Assembly (NCBI GenBank): GCA_037443785.1
Contig: JBBINR010000027.1
Span: 1-46,115, forward strand
Length of the DNA stretch: 46,115 bases
Direction: 5' to 3'
DNA from: JAQUOA01 sp037443785
GTDB lineage: Bacteria; Bacteroidota; Ignavibacteria; UBA10030; UBA8401
Part shown: positions 16,554-24,657 of the stretch, in pieces
Layout: each line of letters begins with the position of its first letter
How positions within the stretch are numbered: position 1 is the stretch's first letter
The notes under the pieces: model-generated
The model's database searches: none
Told to the model about the DNA's origin: nothing
What the model saw: only the letters and a program-made list of their open reading frames with translations
Program-made: the position numbers and the translations under genes

Positions 16554-18056
16554 ATGACCAATCGTAATGGATTTCTTCGACTTTTATTTTCACTTGTGTG
16601 CGTTTGCATGGCGTTCGCTCAGGAAGAAAAGCCGGTTTCGATGAGTGAACCGACCTCGATTGAATTGACAATTTATAATTCTAATTTTGCTCTTATTCGA
16701 GAAGAACGGAATGTCATTCTCAACAAAGGATTGAATTCTGTCGTCGTACCGCATATTCCTGCAACCATTGATGGCGCGTCGCTTCATTTTTCCAGTTTAA
16801 CTGATGCAACGGCAGTACGCGTGCTCGAACAAAATTTTCAGTATGATCTTGTCAATCAAGCGACGCTGTTAGAAAAATATCTTGGCAAAGAAGTAGAATT
16901 TATTCGATTTGATGAGTTGACAAAAAAGGAATATTCGGTTCGAGGAAAACTTCTTTCAACAGGATGGGCTCCGCAAAACATTTCAAATCAGTTTTATTCC
17001 GGTGGACAAATGATTGCCGAAATAAACGGAAAGATTGAAATCAATCCTTCAGGAAGACTTGTGCTGCCGAGTCTGCCCGAAGGGCTTATTCTTTCGCCGC
17101 AATTGGAATGGCTTGTGTCGAATACAAAAAGCGGAGATCACAAAACTGAAGTAAGTTACATTGCCGAACAATTGACGTGGAGTTGCGATTATATTGCTTT
17201 GCTTGATGCAACGGACACCAAGCTTGATCTTACCGGATGGGTAACGCTGACAAATAATTCCGGAACTGCATTCAAAAATGCTGGATTAAAATTAGTTGCC
17301 GGTGATTTGAATATCGTGAAGAAGGAAGAACGATACGATAAGATGATTTCATATTCTGCCATCGCCTTAGATGCTGCGAAGCCACAATTCCAACAAAAGG
17401 AATTATTTGAGTATAAACTCTATTCTCTAACGCGACGGACGGATGTTGCAAATAACGAAACCAAGCAAATTGAATTGACATCGGGAAAAAACATTTCTGC
17501 GAAGAAAATATTTGTGTATGATGGAATCGGAAATGAATGGCGGCAATGGTTTAACAATTATTCATATCGAGAACAGAGCAGTTTTGGCCAGCAATCAAAC
17601 GCGAAGGTTGGAGTTTTTGTGTCATTTAAAAATGATGAGGGATCAGGGCTTGGATTGCCTCTGCCAAAAGGAAGAGTCCGAGTCTATAAACGAGATGATG
17701 ACGGAAAAGAACAATTTATTGGTGAAGATGAAATAGACCATACGCCAAAAGATGAAGAAGTAAAACTGTATCTCGGCAATGCATTTGATATCGTTGGGTC
17801 TCGAGTTCAAAAAGATTTCAAAACTGTTGTATCAGGCCATGTGTATGAAGAAACATTTGAAATTAAAATCCGCAATCATAAAAAGGAAGCCACTGAAGTG
17901 CTTGTGTATGAACATCCGTGGCGGTGGGATCAGTGGGACATAATAAAGGCAGATTGCGGGTGGGAAAAGGTCGATCAGTCGACAATAAAATTTCCGGTGA
18001 AGCTGAAAAAGGATGAAGAGAAGGTGATTACATACATGATTCGGTACAGCTGGTGA
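16554..18056 (+). CDS. Secreted DUF4139-domain protein
   Basis: A 500-residue protein with a cleavable signal peptide (positively charged start, hydrophobic core LLFSLVCVCMAFA, cut near residue 22). The first part (IELTIYNSNFALIREERNV, then VVVPHIPATIDGASLHF) is the typical opening of DUF4139 proteins. The C-terminal half (VGVFVSFKNDEGSGLGLPLP, then GRVRVYKRDDDGKEQFIGED, YLGNAFDIVGSR) is the DUF4139 domain itself. These proteins are exported beta-rich proteins of unknown function. A good AAGGAG box lies before the ATG. It stands alone between hemL and a terminator shared with the convergent gene. Confidence 0.88.
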   Translation: MTNRNGFLRLLFSLVCVCMAFAQEEKPVSMSEPTSIELTIYNSNFALIREERNVILNKGLNSVVVPHIPATIDGASLHFSSLTDATAVRVLEQNFQYDLVNQATLLEKYLGKEVEFIRFDELTKKEYSVRGKLLSTGWAPQNISNQFYSGGQMIAEINGKIEINPSGRLVLPSLPEGLILSPQLEWLVSNTKSGDHKTEVSYIAEQLTWSCDYIALLDATDTKLDLTGWVTLTNNSGTAFKNAGLKLVAGDLNIVKKEERYDKMISYSAIALDAAKPQFQQKELFEYKLYSLTRRTDVANNETKQIELTSGKNISAKKIFVYDGIGNEWRQWFNNYSYREQSSFGQQSNAKVGVFVSFKNDEGSGLGLPLPKGRVRVYKRDDDGKEQFIGEDEIDHTPKDEEVKLYLGNAFDIVGSRVQKDFKTVVSGHVYEETFEIKIRNHKKEATEVLVYEHPWRWDQWDIIKADCGWEKVDQSTIKFPVKLKKDEEKVITYMIRYSW

Positions 18057-18067
18057 TTAAAACCAGA

Positions 18068-18098
18068 AAAAAGGCAAATCATGACGATCTGCCTTTTT
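18068..18098. terminator. Bidirectional terminator between convergent genes
   Basis: AAAAAGGCA (18068-18076) and TGCCTTTTT (18090-18098) form a 9-bp stem with A-run on one side and T-run on the other, so it can stop transcription from both the DUF4139 gene and the minus-strand outer-membrane protein gene. Confidence 0.8.
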
Positions 18099-18104
18099 AT
18101 TTTT

Positions 18105-18602
18105 TTATGGATAGAATCTAACGCCTAAACCGACTTCAACCGTTGAACCAAATGTCGGAGTTAATCCAACTATTGGACCAAGTTCAAAGAAAAATTCAAT
18201 AGGATCATTTCGAAGATTAATGTTCGCACCAAAAATCCCCCGCACACCAACTCCTGCTTCCCCCGAAGAGCGATAATAGAATTTTCTGCTTGCGTTGGAA
18301 TAAAACCATCCATTGCCTGTTCCCAGTCCAACGGCAACACCCGGTCCGGCATACAAATGAATGGGTGCATCGTGAAAGGAATAAAATCTCCACGTGTAAT
18401 CAATTCCGAAACGAGGAGAACCAAAGTATGAACTTCCTGCTGACAGCGAAAGATCTGTTTTGTGGCTCATGGCAAATTTTGCGGTTAATCCGGTCGGATC
18501 TCCCAGGATAACGCCGAATCCAAACGAACGGCCTAATGGCGTTTGTGCATGAAGAGTGGACAATATGCTAAAAAATGTGAATATAAAAAAGTATCTTCTC
18601 AT
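18105..18602 (-). CDS. Small outer-membrane beta-barrel-like protein
   Basis: A 165-residue exported protein with signal peptide RRYFFIFTFFSILSTLHA cut after about residue 19. The mature part is built of short alternating beta strands with many Gly and aromatic residues (GFGVILGDPTGLTAKFAMS, HLYAGPGVAVGLGTG, GVGVRGIFGANI, TVEVGLGVRFYP). This pattern suits an eight-stranded outer-membrane barrel. The GDPTGLTAKF segment is common in hypothetical outer-membrane proteins of Bacteroidota-related bacteria. The ATG at 18602 is fixed by AAAGGAG five bases upstream; an upstream GTG is rejected. Function is unknown. Confidence 0.75.
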   Translation of the reverse strand: MRRYFFIFTFFSILSTLHAQTPLGRSFGFGVILGDPTGLTAKFAMSHKTDLSLSAGSSYFGSPRFGIDYTWRFYSFHDAPIHLYAGPGVAVGLGTGNGWFYSNASRKFYYRSSGEAGVGVRGIFGANINLRNDPIEFFFELGPIVGLTPTFGSTVEVGLGVRFYP

Positions 18603-18607
18603 AGCGG

Positions 18608-18614
18608 CTCCTTT
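18608..18614 (-). promoter_or_regulatory. Ribosome binding site deciding the start at 18602
   Basis: On the minus strand AAAGGAG lies five bases before ATG 18602. It overlaps the coding sequence that the upstream GTG would imply, so the shorter protein is preferred. Confidence 0.65.
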
Positions 18615-18670
18615 CACAAAAACAGAATTTCTCCAACAGCACGTAGTAGGTGTGGAAAAGACTGCAGTGG

Positions 18671-18701
18671 TTAACGATAGTATTAGGTTTTGTTGTATAA
18701 T
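18671..18701 (+). promoter_or_regulatory. Possible promoter for the peroxidase gene
   Basis: A perfect TATAAT occurs at 18696-18701 with a TTAACG at 18671-18676 as a weak -35 at 19-base spacing. The implied leader to the ATG at 18799 is about 90 bases. The -35 is poor, so only the -10 is persuasive. Confidence 0.3.
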
Positions 18702-18788
18702 AAATATAAAAAAAATATTGAGAAATGAAACGTTTCCTGTCGACGCGTTGTTCCTCTATACACAGGAATGCAAAATATTTTTACATAT

Positions 18789-18795
18789 AAGGAGG
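18789..18795 (+). promoter_or_regulatory. Ribosome binding site deciding the start at 18799
   Basis: AAGGAGG is a near-perfect anti-16S match just before ATG 18799. It favours this start over the in-frame ATG at 18556, which would extend the protein by 81 residues of unlikely sequence. Confidence 0.7.
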
Positions 18796-18798
18796 ATT

Positions 18799-19365
18799 AT
18801 GAAACACATCACTACAGTGTTCATAGCAGTTGCTTTTGTGATATCGATTGTAACGGCACAAACTACAAAGGAGCAGCCAATGTCCCGCTTTTACAGTTTC
18901 ACAATGAAAACAATCAACGGCAATCAAAAATCACTTTCCGATTACAAAGGTAAAGTCGTGATGATTGTAAATACCGCATCTTTTTGCGGAAACACGCCAC
19001 AGTATAAGCAGTTGGAAGAGGTCTATGACAAATACAAAAATAAAGGATTTATCATCGTCGGATTTCCTGCAAACAATTTCGGGAAGCAGGAGCCGGGAGC
19101 TGATTCCGATATCAAAACTTTTTGCGAGAAAAATTACGGTGTATCGTTCGATATGTTTTCGAAGATCAGCGTTAAGGGAGATGATATTCATCCCCTCTAT
19201 AAATACTTGACGACCGAAACAGATTTTAAAGGAGACATCGACTGGAATTTTGCGAAATTTCTGGTTAACAAAAATGGAAATATTGTTGCACGTTATAAAA
19301 CAGGAATGAAACCGGATGATAAAGCAATTGTTGCAAAGATTGACGAGTTAATTAAGAGCAACTGA
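18799..19365 (+). CDS. Exported glutathione-peroxidase-family thiol peroxidase
   Basis: A 188-residue peroxidase with a signal peptide (HITTVFIAVAFVISIVTA). The GPx fold is shown by VVMIVNTASFCGNTPQYKQL with the peroxidatic cysteine in SFCGNT, by FPANNFGKQEPG with the conserved Gln-Glu-Pro, and by IDWNFAKFLVNKNG with the Trp-Asn of the catalytic set. A second cysteine in IKTFCEKNYGVSF matches the resolving cysteine of thioredoxin-dependent members. It is the Cys form, not selenocysteine. The likely role is reduction of hydroperoxides in the periplasm, with a thioredoxin-like donor. The start at 18799 is set by AAGGAGG immediately upstream; longer in-frame starts lack such a site and would bury the signal peptide. 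Confidence 0.9.
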   Translation: MKHITTVFIAVAFVISIVTAQTTKEQPMSRFYSFTMKTINGNQKSLSDYKGKVVMIVNTASFCGNTPQYKQLEEVYDKYKNKGFIIVGFPANNFGKQEPGADSDIKTFCEKNYGVSFDMFSKISVKGDDIHPLYKYLTTETDFKGDIDWNFAKFLVNKNGNIVARYKTGMKPDDKAIVAKIDELIKSN

Positions 19366-19392
19366 TCTACTGCAGATAGGTGAGGAAAAAAC

Positions 19393-19424
19393 AAAAGGAA
19401 ACCAAGAAAAAGGTTTCCTTTTTT
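19393..19424 (+). terminator. Rho-independent terminator after the peroxidase gene
   Basis: AAAAGGAAACC (19393-19403) pairs perfectly with GGTTTCCTTTT (19412-19422) over an A-rich loop, continuing into a T-run. It lies 18 bases before hisD. Confidence 0.88.
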
Positions 19425-19441
19425 ATTATATTTAAACACTT

Positions 19442-20725
19442 ATGTTGAAAATAATCGATCTCCGAAAGAAGAAATCGCTCTCATTTCGTGCGGTTTCCGA
19501 ACAAAAAAATAATACTGCAATCGAAAAAGCTGTTACCTCTATTCTCAAGAAAGTGCAAACAGATGGGGATAGTGCGCTTCGTTACTATTCCAGAAAATTT
19601 GATGGTGCGACGGTAACTTCGATCGCTGTAAAGCAGAATGAAATTGCCGATATTCTAAAAAAAACCGATAAGAGATTTGTTTCCATTCTTACGCAGGCTT
19701 CGGCAAACATTCGACGGTTCCATCAACAGCAAATGCGAAAGCAATTTTCGCTTAAAGAAAAGCATGGCTCAGAATTAAGACAAATCTTTCGATCCATCGA
19801 ACGCGCCGGAGTTTACGTCCCCGGCGGAAAAGCGGCCTATCCATCCACCGTTTTGATGAATGTTATCCCTGCTCAAGTGGCTGGTGTAAAAGAAATTCAT
19901 CTTGTTTCTCCTCCGGACAAAAATGGAAATGTGAATCCTGATGTTCTTCTTGCGGCATCGATACTTGGTGTGAAGAATATTTATCGCGTAGGAGGCGCTC
20001 AGGCAATTGCAGCATTAACATTTGGTACCGAAACAATTCCGCGGGTAGATAAAATTGTTGGGCCGGGAAATATTTTTGTCGCAACGGCAAAGAGAATGGT
20101 GTACGGAACTGTTGGCATTGACAGCTTTGCCGGACCAAGTGAGGTTGTTATTCTTGCCGATAATTCTGCCGATTCATTATTCGTTGCATCAGATATGCTT
20201 GCTCAGTCTGAGCATGATGAACGTGCATCGTCCATTCTTGTTACGCCGAGCAGATCATTTGCTGAAAAAGTAAACAACGAATTGAAAAATTTACTGTCCG
20301 GTCTTCCGCGAAAAGAGATTCTTCAGAGATCATTGGAGAATCAAGGGAAAGTCTACATTGTAAAATCAATTCAGCAAGGGGTTGATTTTGTGAACGAACT
20401 TGCCCCTGAACATCTTGAAATCATTACAACGAACAGCGAAAGCGATTTAAGGAAAATAAAACATGCCGGCTCGATCTTTCTGGGAAATTATTCTCCTGTT
20501 GCCATCGGAGATTATTTTGCGGGACCGAACCATGTTTTACCGACTGAGCGAACGGCTCGATTTTCGTCTCCTCTAAGCGTCGATGATTTTATAAAAAAAT
20601 CGAGTGTGATTCGGTATTCACAAAAGCGAATGGAAGAAGTTTCAGAAGATGTTGCACTGTTTGCGGAACACGAAGGATTGACTGCTCATGCATTGTCGTT
20701 GCGACTGCGTGGAAATAAAAAATAA
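19442..20725 (+). CDS. hisD: Histidinol dehydrogenase
   Basis: HisD oxidises histidinol to histidine in two NAD+-dependent steps. The 427-residue protein has the N-terminal family region, IERAGVYVPGGKAAYPSTV near residue 120, the signature KIVGPGNIFVATAKRMVYG, DSFAGPSEVVILAD, and the zinc and catalytic region LAQSEHDERASSILVT. The C-terminal LAPEHLEI and GPNHVLPTERTARFSSPL complete the active site. It is followed 28 bases later by hisC. No other histidine genes occur in the window, so the pathway is split in this genome. Confidence 0.97.
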   Translation: MLKIIDLRKKKSLSFRAVSEQKNNTAIEKAVTSILKKVQTDGDSALRYYSRKFDGATVTSIAVKQNEIADILKKTDKRFVSILTQASANIRRFHQQQMRKQFSLKEKHGSELRQIFRSIERAGVYVPGGKAAYPSTVLMNVIPAQVAGVKEIHLVSPPDKNGNVNPDVLLAASILGVKNIYRVGGAQAIAALTFGTETIPRVDKIVGPGNIFVATAKRMVYGTVGIDSFAGPSEVVILADNSADSLFVASDMLAQSEHDERASSILVTPSRSFAEKVNNELKNLLSGLPRKEILQRSLENQGKVYIVKSIQQGVDFVNELAPEHLEIITTNSESDLRKIKHAGSIFLGNYSPVAIGDYFAGPNHVLPTERTARFSSPLSVDDFIKKSSVIRYSQKRMEEVSEDVALFAEHEGLTAHALSLRLRGNKK

Positions 20726-20753
20726 ATATTTGAACGATTCAAAATAGCTCATC

Positions 20754-21827
20754 ATGTCATTTAAAAAACATATAAAACCATCGGTTCAGCAACTCGAAGC
20801 ATATTCAGTAAAGGGAAAACCCTTATCACCTGAATTGATTAAACTTAATCAAAATGAAAATCCGTTTGACCTTCCTGCTGATTTGAAGAAAGAGTTGATC
20901 GAAGAATTTTTTAAAATTCACTGGAATCGATATCCCGAAGTTCTGCCGAATGAATTGATCCTTGCTCTTTCGCGAGCATTGAACATTCCTGCGGAAGGAA
21001 TTATTGCTGCGAACGGGTCGAATGAGTTGATGTATACGATTCTGATGGCAATTGTCGGGCGCGGAACAAAAGTTGTCATTCCATCACCGACATTTTTCCT
21101 ATATGAAAAAATTGTGCGTGTGCTTGAAGGTGAAGTAATAAACGTTCCAATGAAGAGTGATTTATCATTCGATGCAGAAAACATTATTGCAACGGCCAAT
21201 AAAGAAAAATCTTCACTAATTATTTTAAATTCACCGAACAGTCCAACCGGACAATCGATGCCGGTTAGCGATATAGAAAAAATTCTGAAGGAAACCGATT
21301 CCATCGTCGTTGTCGATGAAGCCTACATTGAATTTTCAGACAAACCTTCAGCGGTTTCGTTTCTGCAACAATTCGATAAACTGATCATCCTTCGAACATT
21401 TTCAAAGGCATTTAGTCTTGCCGGACTTCGCATCGGCTATTTGATTGCGCAGCCATCCTTATGCAATGAGATTATGAAGCCGAAGATTCCGTTTACGGTG
21501 AACAATCTTTCTCAACGTGTTGCCGTGAAATTACTAGGAATGAAAACATTGATGAACGAACGAATTTTGTATATCAAAAAACAAAAGAATGAATTATTTG
21601 CTAAACTAAACCAAATCAGTGAAGTTTCAGTCTTTCCTTCAGATACAAATTTCCTTATCTTTAAGCCAAAGAGTGATGCAAAAGTGTTGTTTGAAAATCT
21701 TCTTTCAGAAAATGTGTTAATCCGCGATGTCAGTTCCTATCCGATGTTGCACAACACGCTCCGCGTGAATGCTGGAACCGAAGAGGAGAATAAAGCATTT
21801 CTTTCTGCATTGAAAAAGAATTTATAA
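20754..21827 (+). CDS. hisC: Histidinol-phosphate aminotransferase
   Basis: HisC is a class-I/II PLP aminotransferase acting on imidazole-acetol phosphate. The 357-residue protein begins with the typical KLNQNENPFDLP-like region, has ANGSNELMYTI for cofactor phosphate binding, ILNSPNSPTGQ, VVDEAYIEF, and the Schiff-base lysine K218 in RTFSKAFSLAGLRIGY. The C-terminal RDVSSYPMLHNTLRVNAGT includes the substrate carboxylate-binding arginine. It lies between hisD and etfB with short gaps, so it may be transcribed with both. Confidence 0.94.
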   Translation: MSFKKHIKPSVQQLEAYSVKGKPLSPELIKLNQNENPFDLPADLKKELIEEFFKIHWNRYPEVLPNELILALSRALNIPAEGIIAANGSNELMYTILMAIVGRGTKVVIPSPTFFLYEKIVRVLEGEVINVPMKSDLSFDAENIIATANKEKSSLIILNSPNSPTGQSMPVSDIEKILKETDSIVVVDEAYIEFSDKPSAVSFLQQFDKLIILRTFSKAFSLAGLRIGYLIAQPSLCNEIMKPKIPFTVNNLSQRVAVKLLGMKTLMNERILYIKKQKNELFAKLNQISEVSVFPSDTNFLIFKPKSDAKVLFENLLSENVLIRDVSSYPMLHNTLRVNAGTEEENKAFLSALKKNL

Positions 21828-21841
21828 TTTTTAGGTGACTC

Positions 21842-22588
21842 ATGAAAATTCTGGTGTGTGTCAATCATGTTCCCGACACAGAAATGAAAGTAAAAGTTGC
21901 CCCTGACGGTAAATCGATTGATCCTTCAGGCGTCAATTACATGCTAAGTCCGTATGATGAATTTGCTGTTGAAGAAGCATTAAAAACAAAACAGAAATTT
22001 GGCGGAGAAGTAACCGTTATTTCGTTGGGCGGCGATCCAAATAAAGAGACATTGCGCAAAGCTCTTGCGATGGGTTGTGATAAGGCGGTGCTTTTAAAAG
22101 ACAGTTCTCAGAGAGATTCTTTCGGCGTGGCTTCTGCTCTCGCTGACTATGCAAAAGAATACGGCGCAGAAATTATTTTTGTAGGAAAGCAATCAATCGA
22201 CCACGATAATGCACAGGTTGGCGGACTGATGGCCGAGTTGCTTGGGATTCCATCAATTTCGGTAGTCGTTAAATTGGATATAACCGATGGAAATGTTGTG
22301 GCTGAACGTGAAATCGAAGGCGGGCATGAAATTGTTTATTCAAAAATCCCGGTACTCATTGCAGCACAAAAAGGATTGAATGAACCGCGGTATCCGTCTT
22401 TAAAAGGAATTATGGATGCAAAACGAAAACCGATAGAAGAAAAAGCAATTTCCCCGGTCGAGAATCGTGTAGAAATTTTATCAATAAAAAATCCTCCAGC
22501 AAAGGCAGCAGGAAAAATTGTCGGAACCGATGCCAATGCGGCGGCAGAGTTGGTTCGCCTCCTTCACGAAGAAGCAAAAGTCATTTAG
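21842..22588 (+). CDS. etfB: Electron transfer flavoprotein subunit beta
   Basis: EtfB pairs with EtfA to carry electrons on FAD from acyl-CoA and related dehydrogenases to the quinone pool. The 248-residue protein has the family's N-terminus KILVCVNHVPDTEMKVKVAP, NYMLSPYDEFAVEEAL, AMGCDKAVLLKD, and the signature GKQSIDHDNAQVGGLMAELLG with VVAEREIEGGHEIVYSKIPV. AMP binding at the loop is expected. The gene starts 14 bases after hisC. Its partner etfA is not directly next to it: one oxidoreductase gene lies between. Confidence 0.96.
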   Translation: MKILVCVNHVPDTEMKVKVAPDGKSIDPSGVNYMLSPYDEFAVEEALKTKQKFGGEVTVISLGGDPNKETLRKALAMGCDKAVLLKDSSQRDSFGVASALADYAKEYGAEIIFVGKQSIDHDNAQVGGLMAELLGIPSISVVVKLDITDGNVVAEREIEGGHEIVYSKIPVLIAAQKGLNEPRYPSLKGIMDAKRKPIEEKAISPVENRVEILSIKNPPAKAAGKIVGTDANAAAELVRLLHEEAKVI

Positions 22589-22622
22589 AATTGCGTGAAA
22601 TATTTTTGACGGGATATAAACA

Positions 22623-23585
22623 ATGAATGCAATAATATTTGAACAAATTGGAAATTGGCTTCACGTATTGAAACAATCTCGCCTTGCCTTGAGTGAACCT
22701 GCTGCTGATGAGGTACAAGTCAGGGTTCATGCCCGCCCGATAAACCCAGCGGATGAAATGTTCATTCAAGGAATTTATCGCTATAAACCAGAGTTGCCGC
22801 AAATTGCTGGATTGGAAGGATCAGGGACAATCGAAGCGTACGGTAAAGATATTGATCCTTCTTTACTCGGCAAGCAAATAAGTTTTAGGGCAAAAGGGAC
22901 ATGGGCAGACCGAATCAATCTAAAGAAATACCAGTTTAGAATTGTTCCCAAAGAAATACCATTTGAGGTATCGTGTCAGTTGAGCCTTAACACACTTACA
23001 GCATATGCTCTTTTTGAACAATCAAAAGTAGTTCCTGAAGATTGGTTGGTGATCACCGCTGCATATTCTTCTGTTGGCCAACAACTTATTCAAATAGCTC
23101 GATCAAACGGCGTGCATGTAATTGCTGTCGTTAGAAAAGAAGATCAAAGAATACATCTTAAAAGACTCGGTGCTGATATAACCATCAATTCCGAACGAGA
23201 AAATGTAGAACAATCCATTCGTGCTGCAGTCCCAAACGGTGTCAATGCTTTTGTCGATGCGGTTGGTGGAAAAGTAGGAAGTATTTTGTATAAACTTTTA
23301 GCACCCAAAGCCACTATTATCATTTATGGACGATTAAGCAATGATGAGGTCTCATTTCATAATGCCGATCTTATTTATAAGAATGCTACCGTGAAGGGTT
23401 TTGGAATCGATGCATGGATGAGTAATAAGAAGGAATCAGAATTGGAGACCATCTGGGAAACAATGCTACAATGGATTGGGGAAGAACAATTAAAAGTTCA
23501 TTTTGACCGGAAATATGAACTAAATGAAGTGTTGAACGCCATTAAAGATTATAAAGAAACGTCAGCGCGAATAATTTTACTGTGA
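22623..23585 (+). CDS. Zinc-less medium-chain dehydrogenase/reductase (quinone/enoyl reductase-like)
   Basis: A 320-residue MDR-superfamily protein. The N-terminal GroES-like domain shows VHARPINPADEMFIQG and LPQIAGLEGSGTIEAYG, and the Rossmann domain shows VITAAYSSVGQQLIQIARSN, close to the AxGxVG type coenzyme loop that favours NADPH. The structural and catalytic zinc cysteines of alcohol dehydrogenases are absent. This fits quinone oxidoreductases and mitochondrial-type trans-2-enoyl-CoA reductases (MECR). Its place between etfB and etfA might hint at a link with acyl-CoA metabolism, but the substrate is not readable from sequence. It could also be a later insertion. Confidence 0.82.
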   Translation: MNAIIFEQIGNWLHVLKQSRLALSEPAADEVQVRVHARPINPADEMFIQGIYRYKPELPQIAGLEGSGTIEAYGKDIDPSLLGKQISFRAKGTWADRINLKKYQFRIVPKEIPFEVSCQLSLNTLTAYALFEQSKVVPEDWLVITAAYSSVGQQLIQIARSNGVHVIAVVRKEDQRIHLKRLGADITINSERENVEQSIRAAVPNGVNAFVDAVGGKVGSILYKLLAPKATIIIYGRLSNDEVSFHNADLIYKNATVKGFGIDAWMSNKKESELETIWETMLQWIGEEQLKVHFDRKYELNEVLNAIKDYKETSARIILL

Positions 23586-23616
23586 TTTGATTTTATTATC
23601 CAAGGGAAACCACTGC

Positions 23617-24591
23617 ATGAAAATCTTAGCGTTTGCCGAACAAAAAAATAATCAATTTAAGAAAGTTGCATTTGAAATAGTCAAAGCAGCAACATCCATT
23701 GCCGGTCAGTTAAACGCAGAAGTTGTTGCGGTAGTTGTCGGTCATAATGTTGCATCCATTGCCGGTCAACTAGGCGGTTACGGTGCATCTCGCGTTGTTA
23801 CTGTAGACGATGCGTCGCTGGAAAAGTTCTCTACCACAGCATACTCAAAAGTCATTGCCGAAATAACAAAGCAGGAATCTGCAGAAATTGTTTTATTGTC
23901 TGCAAGTGCAATGGGAAAAGATATATCACCACGGATAGCAGTAAAACTCCAAGCCGGTCTTGCATCTGATTGCACAGCGTTAAAGATCGATGGAGGAACT
24001 ATCGTTGCAACGCGTCCTGTTTATGCAGGAAAGGGGCTGGTTGATGTTATGGTGAAAACAGAAACGAAAATTTTCACATTGCGTCCAAATGTATTTACTG
24101 CAGGTGTTTCAAATGGCGAATCGGCAAAAATAGAGAATAAAAAAATTGAGTTGAATGATGCTGATTTTTCTGTTGTTGTAAAAGAAACCAAAACAGCGAG
24201 CGGAAAGAAAGACGTCGCGGAAGCGGATATTATTGTTTCCGGGGGCCGTGGATTGAAAGGCCCTGAAAATTTTAAAATGGTCGAAGATCTTGCCGATGTG
24301 CTTGGTGCAGCTGTTGGTGCATCACGAGCAGTCGTTGATGCAGGATGGAGACCGCACGATGAGCAAGTTGGTCAAACCGGGAAGACAGTGTCGCCGTCGT
24401 TGTATATTGCTACAGCAATTTCCGGAGCGGTACAGCATCTTGCAGGAATGTCGTCGTCGAAGTACATCGTGGCGATCAATAAAGACAAAGAGGCGCCAAT
24501 ATTTTCTGTCGCAGATTACGGAATTGTCGGCGATGCATTTGAAGTTTTGCCTGCAATTACCGCAGAAGTTAAAAAATTACTGGGAAAGTGA
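23617..24591 (+). CDS. etfA: Electron transfer flavoprotein subunit alpha
   Basis: EtfA supplies the FAD-binding domain of the ETF heterodimer. The 324-residue protein has the N-terminal KILAFAEQKNNQFKKVAFE, the DISPRIAVKLQAGLASDC region, and the full C-terminal FAD signature: VSGGRGLKGPENFKMVEDLA, GAAVGASRAVVDAGW, then DEQVGQTGKTVSPSLYIA and GISGAVQH-type AISGAVQHLAGM, ending IFSVADYGIVGD. ATG 23617 is chosen over the upstream TTG because family similarity begins there and AAGGGA precedes it. A 16-base direct repeat inside the N-terminal coding region is noted separately. Confidence 0.96.
   Translation: MKILAFAEQKNNQFKKVAFEIVKAATSIAGQLNAEVVAVVVGHNVASIAGQLGGYGASRVVTVDDASLEKFSTTAYSKVIAEITKQESAEIVLLSASAMGKDISPRIAVKLQAGLASDCTALKIDGGTIVATRPVYAGKGLVDVMVKTETKIFTLRPNVFTAGVSNGESAKIENKKIELNDADFSVVVKETKTASGKKDVAEADIIVSGGRGLKGPENFKMVEDLADVLGAAVGASRAVVDAGWRPHDEQVGQTGKTVSPSLYIATAISGAVQHLAGMSSSKYIVAINKDKEAPIFSVADYGIVGDAFEVLPAITAEVKKLLGK
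23693..23768 (+). repeat. 16-base direct repeat, 60-base period, inside etfA
   Basis: CATCCATTGCCGGTCA occurs at 23693-23708 and again at 23753-23768. Both copies are read in the same frame and encode SIAGQL, at about residues 27-32 and 47-52. Two copies separated by exactly 20 codons could reflect local duplication or gene conversion. Confidence 0.5.
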
Positions 24592-24646
24592 CGCAGTTTA
24601 TTGCGGCTCTCATTAAAATTATCTATACTCGCATTAAGTTATTCGT

Positions 24647-24652
24647 AAGGAG
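24647..24652 (+). promoter_or_regulatory. Ribosome binding site for a GTG start
   Basis: AAGGAG lies five bases before the GTG at 24658 and supports use of this non-ATG start codon. Confidence 0.65.
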
Positions 24653-24657
24653 TTGTA

